Below, piece after piece: positions 62,201-64,000 of a DNA stretch of 64,000 nt. A program made the position numbers and the translations under genes. The notes beneath the pieces were generated by a model. The model made no database searches, had not been told where the DNA came from, and worked only from the letters and a program-made list of their open reading frames with translations. The DNA is from Brasenia schreberi (lineage: Eukaryota; Streptophyta; Magnoliopsida; Nymphaeales; Cabombaceae): positions 3,634,001 through 3,698,000 of the forward strand of contig JAYKKT010000059.1 of the NCBI GenBank assembly GCA_036023115.1, in the 5' to 3' direction. Position 1 is the first letter of the stretch, and the number at the start of each line of letters is the position of its first letter.

Positions 62201-63147
62201 CATGGCAGCAAGAGAGAGACACCGGTCCTCATCTCAATCTGAAATTTCAGATCTATGACTGATTCTCGATTGTTTATGATTTAGATTGATTATCAACATG
62301 TACGTATATATATGTACATACATATACATATATAGATACATGCATATGTATGTCATGTGTGTGTACCTCTTGACTTTTGCTTTGAGTAGCTGGCTGGCTT
62401 TTTCTGTAATTTATAAGTTCATGTGATTGTCTTATTTGTACAGTATGTTATAAATATCGTACCGCACTCGTACGATATAGAGTAGAAATCAGGAATTGCT
62501 CAAGGGAAATCACTAAATAATGCATATATGGTACCATGTCGTAACAGTGTGCTACAATACGCTTTCTTCATTCAATAAAGGAGAATAATTTAGGGAAGAA
62601 GCCAAAAAAGGGTTTAACACTATACTGTGCAAGGCACTGATAAATTGGCAAAAAAGATACTTGAACCTGGATAGTATCAATCTAGACCCTCATACACAAT
62701 TTTATTGTATCATATCATATGGCATGATATGCTATTTGTAACAATGCATTCTATTTTGTGCAAAGTCGTCTATGCTAGTTTGCTATAACATGTGGTTCTT
62801 CTCCAGGGGGAGAATCAGATGCTGGAGAAATTATGATTACCGGAACCATGAGTAGCATGAATCAGGAGCTTGTGCCTACTGATGCCATGTTCGACTGGGA
62901 AGATCTATTGCAACAACAGATCTTCAACGGTTCTCACGTTTCGAGGGGCTATGAAGAAAATGTGAGTAATGCAGCATCATGTGCTTTGTTGTGATTTGGC
63001 ACATTTCCATGTTTTAGGACATTTTATGCTTGAATAAGCCTTAGAATAGTACAGGATCAGTTTTTGTTCTTTTCAGCGTACATTAATTGAAAGTGGAAAC
63101 ATGACATTGCAGTCAACAAATGACACGAGGCAACAAACAAAGAACCT
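47486..63147 (+). CDS. CAMTA: Calmodulin-binding transcription activator, CAMTA5/6-like, 5' half
   Basis: A nuclear transcription factor binding CGCG/CGTG DNA through its CG-1 domain and responding to Ca2+/calmodulin. Exons: 47486-47576, 48317-48442, 49442-49557, 53954-54042, 55610-55655, 58980-59157, 62807-62961, about 63077-63147; all phases agree. The N-terminus has [20 protein letters not shown], close to Arabidopsis CAMTA5. The CG-1 domain follows: [87 protein letters not shown]. Then a Ser/Pro-rich linker and an acidic stretch with FDWEDLL. The TIG, ankyrin and IQ parts would lie beyond the right edge. The last exon meets a TAG at 63,149 unless the weak donor at 63,148 is used. ATG 47,486 is the first in-frame ATG. 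Confidence 0.92.
50174..53441 (+). mobile_element. Near full-length RTE-type LINE in CAMTA intron 3
   Basis: It is colinear along its whole length with the copy at 28,626-31,888, from AACTCCGCCCATGTAAGG to the TTG-repeat tail. It is the best-preserved copy here. The endonuclease has [23 protein letters not shown] and [13 protein letters not shown]; the RT has [21 protein letters not shown] and an intact FADD (about 52,640-52,651). Frame breaks remain: stop after QREMI, +/-1 shift near 51,800, stops near 52,084, 52,554 and 52,833. No target duplication is obvious. Confidence 0.9.
50391..53413 (+). pseudogene. RTE endonuclease/reverse transcriptase ORF, interrupted
   Basis: Segments in order: 50,391-50,975 (leader and endonuclease), 51,087-51,818 (endonuclease end and linker), 51,793-52,086, 52,192-52,479 and 52,583-52,834 (RT), 53,015-53,413 (C-terminal segment with a [12 protein letters not shown] and [13 protein letters not shown] region). 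The shift at 51,800 sits in an A-run. Few changes separate this from an open frame, so it is younger or less decayed than the copy near 29 kb. Confidence 0.85.
56311..57000 (+). mobile_element. 5'-truncated RTE LINE, 690 bp, 13-bp TSD
   Basis: TTCCACTAGCCAA flanks it at 56,298-56,310 and 57,001-57,013. The content starts at the region equivalent to 52,750 of the longer copy ([11 protein letters not shown]) and runs to the TTG-repeat tail. Stops and indels are frequent. It lies in CAMTA intron 5, sense orientation. Confidence 0.92.
57568..58714. mobile_element. hAT-like element, 1,147 bp, perfect 8-bp TSD, internal tandem duplication
   Basis: GTTGGATA is found at 57,560-57,567 and 58,715-58,722. 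Subterminal clusters of AGCGG/CCGCTA words mark both ends (57,580-57,690 and 58,660-58,705), and the outer TTAATAG-type sequences are imperfect inverted repeats. The interior carries a direct tandem duplication of about 238 bp (57,715-57,952 and 57,953-58,182). No transposase frame is seen. It lies in CAMTA intron 5. Confidence 0.88.
57715..58182. repeat. Tandem duplication, unit about 238 bp
   Basis: The unit starting GCTTATTTTGTTATATTTTG is repeated directly with few substitutions. The second copy lacks an 8-bp piece. It is entirely inside the hAT-like element. Confidence 0.9.
59355..59625 (-). mobile_element. RTE LINE 3' fragment, minus strand
   Basis: It is colinear with the minus-strand copies at 1960-2260 and 7940-8220 (GATTCTTTGTTTCCATAGAG, CAACATAAGCTTGATCATTC, TTATTATTTCTTTCCAACAC). 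It is the only antisense RTE piece found inside the CAMTA gene. Confidence 0.75.
59660..59965 (+). repeat. 5' LTR of the Copia element
   Basis: Colinear with 61,984-62,298 at clearly high identity. It contains a TATAAATATA motif (about 59,812) and an AATAAAG motif near 59,851. Confidence 0.82.
60180..61980 (+). pseudogene. Decayed Copia gag-protease-integrase remnant
   Basis: Successive short frames: gag N-terminal part 60,180-60,416 ([20 protein letters not shown]), a later gag piece 60,711-60,962, the protease/pre-integrase spacer 60,963-61,274, the integrase HHCC region near 61,430-61,530 ([11 protein letters not shown]) and the core end near 61,900 ([13 protein letters not shown]). Stops separate most of them. 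Confidence 0.75.
61984..62298 (+). repeat. 3' LTR of the Copia element
   Basis: It matches the 5' LTR, with a small insertion near 62,060. It follows integrase-coding sequence directly, without a polypurine tract. Confidence 0.82.
62446..62742. mobile_element. Small MITE-like element (TGTTATAAATA ends)
   Basis: The left end GTTATAAATATCGTACC and the complement of the right end GTTACAAATAGCATATC are imperfect inverted repeats. The internal GTACGATA words recall the hAT-like element at 25,202. No target duplication is clear. Confidence 0.45.
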
Positions 63148-63165
63148 GTAGTGAATAACAAAGTT

Positions 63166-63410
63166 CTATCTATCACCTAAGCCTTTTCTCACACTAGGTG
63201 GGTCTGCTAGAGGGTGCAACACGAGAACTTCCTTGGAGGGCACCTATCGTAGTACTGTTCTCTCCATGCATGTTTAACTTCAAAGTTCAGATAGGATCAG
63301 GCGCACACCTCTTTAGACCCAAAAATTTTGTTATGCTAGTTGTCTTGTCACCTACCTAACACAACCTTCCTTTATCCGGGCTTAGGATCAGCCATAAAAG
63401 AGATGCTGAA
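63166..63410 (-). mobile_element. SINE-like element with RTE-type termini
   Basis: On the minus strand its 3' end CTAGTGTGAGAAAAGGCTTAGG matches the RTE 3' terminus (CTAGTATGGGAAAAGGCTTAG), and its 5' end (CCCGGATAAAGGAAGGTTGTG) matches the RTE 5' leader. The 150 bases between are unrelated to the RTE ORF. It could be an RTE-mobilised non-autonomous element or an internally deleted copy. Confidence 0.6.
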
Positions 63411-63755
63411 TGTTTTCATTTTCCTGTTTAAATTTAATTTTCTCTAAAGGCATCGAAGATTTCCCTAGATTTGTACAAAATATATAATTTTTTGAAAATC
63501 TCTCAGAGAAAACCCATAAAAGATTACTGGGAACAAGAATGCTGATGTATTTCCAGGAAGAAGTTGGGGTTTCTCCAGTTAGCTGTTGGAGTCAAAACAT
63601 TTTAAGGATTAAACATGGATAATAGGAGAAGAATGTTGTATGTCTTGCTAAAAGTGAATTAGCCGTACAGGTCAATGAGATGCACTACTCTTGCACCTTA
63701 GTTATATGTTTCTCTCTTCTTGTTAGTTTCCCTTTCATGACATTTTTTTAAAACA

Positions 63756-63936
63756 GAAACTAGATTGTGAAAATGTTAAAAGAAGAAGACCACGAAAGTG
63801 TTGGAAGGAAACAATAAAGCATGATTTAGCTTATGTTGGGTTAACGGTTAGCATGGCACATGATCGAGCTTTATGGAAACAAAGAATCCATGTAGCCAAC
63901 CCCATCTAGTATGGGAAAAGGCTTAGTTGTTGTTGT
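63756..63936 (+). mobile_element. 5'-truncated RTE LINE, 181 bp, with TSD
   Basis: The flanks TGACATTTTTTTAAAACA (63,738-63,755) and the same sequence with one extra T (from 63,937) bracket the 3' end of the RTE ORF ([15 protein letters not shown]) and the TTG-repeat tail. It is sense to the CAMTA gene. Confidence 0.88.
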
Positions 63937-64000
63937 TGACATTTTTTTTAAAACAAGTAGAGAACCAAAATAATCTGATTGTCACTGTAAAGTCTTAACA

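Larger units (their letters stand above)
59660..62298 (+). mobile_element. Truncated Ty1/Copia LTR retrotransposon in CAMTA intron 6
   Basis: Two LTRs of about 300 bp (59,660-59,965 and 61,984-62,298) end in CA, with TGTCC and TGTAC as a 4-of-5 target duplication. The 5' LTR is followed at once by TGGTATCATAGC, one mismatch from the initiator-Met tRNA primer-binding site. Inside are a gag-like frame, a degenerate protease/pre-integrase part (NSGATNHI near 60,970; NISVNLLSI near 61,140), and an integrase zinc-binding and core region to about 61,980. Reverse transcriptase, RNase H and a polypurine tract are absent. Many stops make it inactive. Confidence 0.85.

Noticed and set aside
1..64000. 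CRISPR arrays, operons, phage or bacterial defence systems
   Set aside because: The window is plant nuclear DNA with spliced genes. The direct repeats seen are microsatellites, tandem duplications or transposon ends, none with CRISPR-like spacing.

Overview
This window is nuclear DNA of a flowering plant. The evidence is spliced genes with GT-AG introns, plant-type products (a CAMTA transcription factor, a plant ER DnaJ protein, ribosomal protein eS12), an AT-rich intergenic background, and many plant transposable elements (RTE-type LINEs with TTG-repeat tails, hAT-like elements, a Copia LTR element, tRNA-like SINE heads). I cannot name the species.

Layout. 1-16,000 has no gene I can support. 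It holds microsatellites, RTE-LINE fragments on both strands, hAT-type MITEs, GGTTC-rich repeats and tRNA-like SINE pieces. 16,514-22,377 (+) is an ERDJ3B-like ER DnaJ co-chaperone gene, with a canonical ER-stress element (ERSE) and a TATA box upstream; two internal coding segments cannot be found. 24,170-34,238 (+) is an apparently intact ten-exon gene for a SNU23/ZMAT2-type spliceosomal zinc-finger protein (204 aa). Its introns hold a 1.09-kb hAT-like element with a perfect 8-bp target duplication and a 3.26-kb RTE LINE with a perfect 16-bp target duplication. 35,248-36,443 (-) is a small four-exon gene (169 aa) for a secreted or membrane-tethered cysteine-rich plant protein, convergent with the SNU23 gene. 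36,500-39,250 is intergenic, with repeats and a long fold-back. 39,387-42,140 (+) is an intron-containing ribosomal protein eS12 gene with an in-frame stop and apparent single-base losses. 47,486 to beyond the right edge (+) is the 5' half of a CAMTA gene of the Arabidopsis CAMTA5/6 type. Its CG-1 domain is split over five exons, and its introns contain a second near full-length RTE LINE, a 690-bp RTE copy with target duplications, a 1.15-kb hAT-like element and a truncated Copia element.

How the parts relate. The genes are unrelated single-copy cellular genes (ER protein folding, pre-mRNA splicing, translation, calcium/calmodulin-responsive transcription), not a cluster or operon. What links the window is mobile DNA. 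One RTE family occurs at least eleven times, from about 3.3 kb down to a 54-bp tail that still has a 15-bp target duplication. Several hAT-type elements have exact or near-exact 8-bp duplications. One intron carries a captured piece of an RRM-type RNA-binding protein gene.

I found no CRISPR array, rRNA gene, functional tRNA gene or novel enzymatic system. The points most worth checking are the missing exons in ERDJ3B, the broken eS12 gene, the captured RRM fragment, the ultra-short RTE insertion, the RTE-ended SINE-like element and the abrupt integrase/LTR junction in the Copia element.
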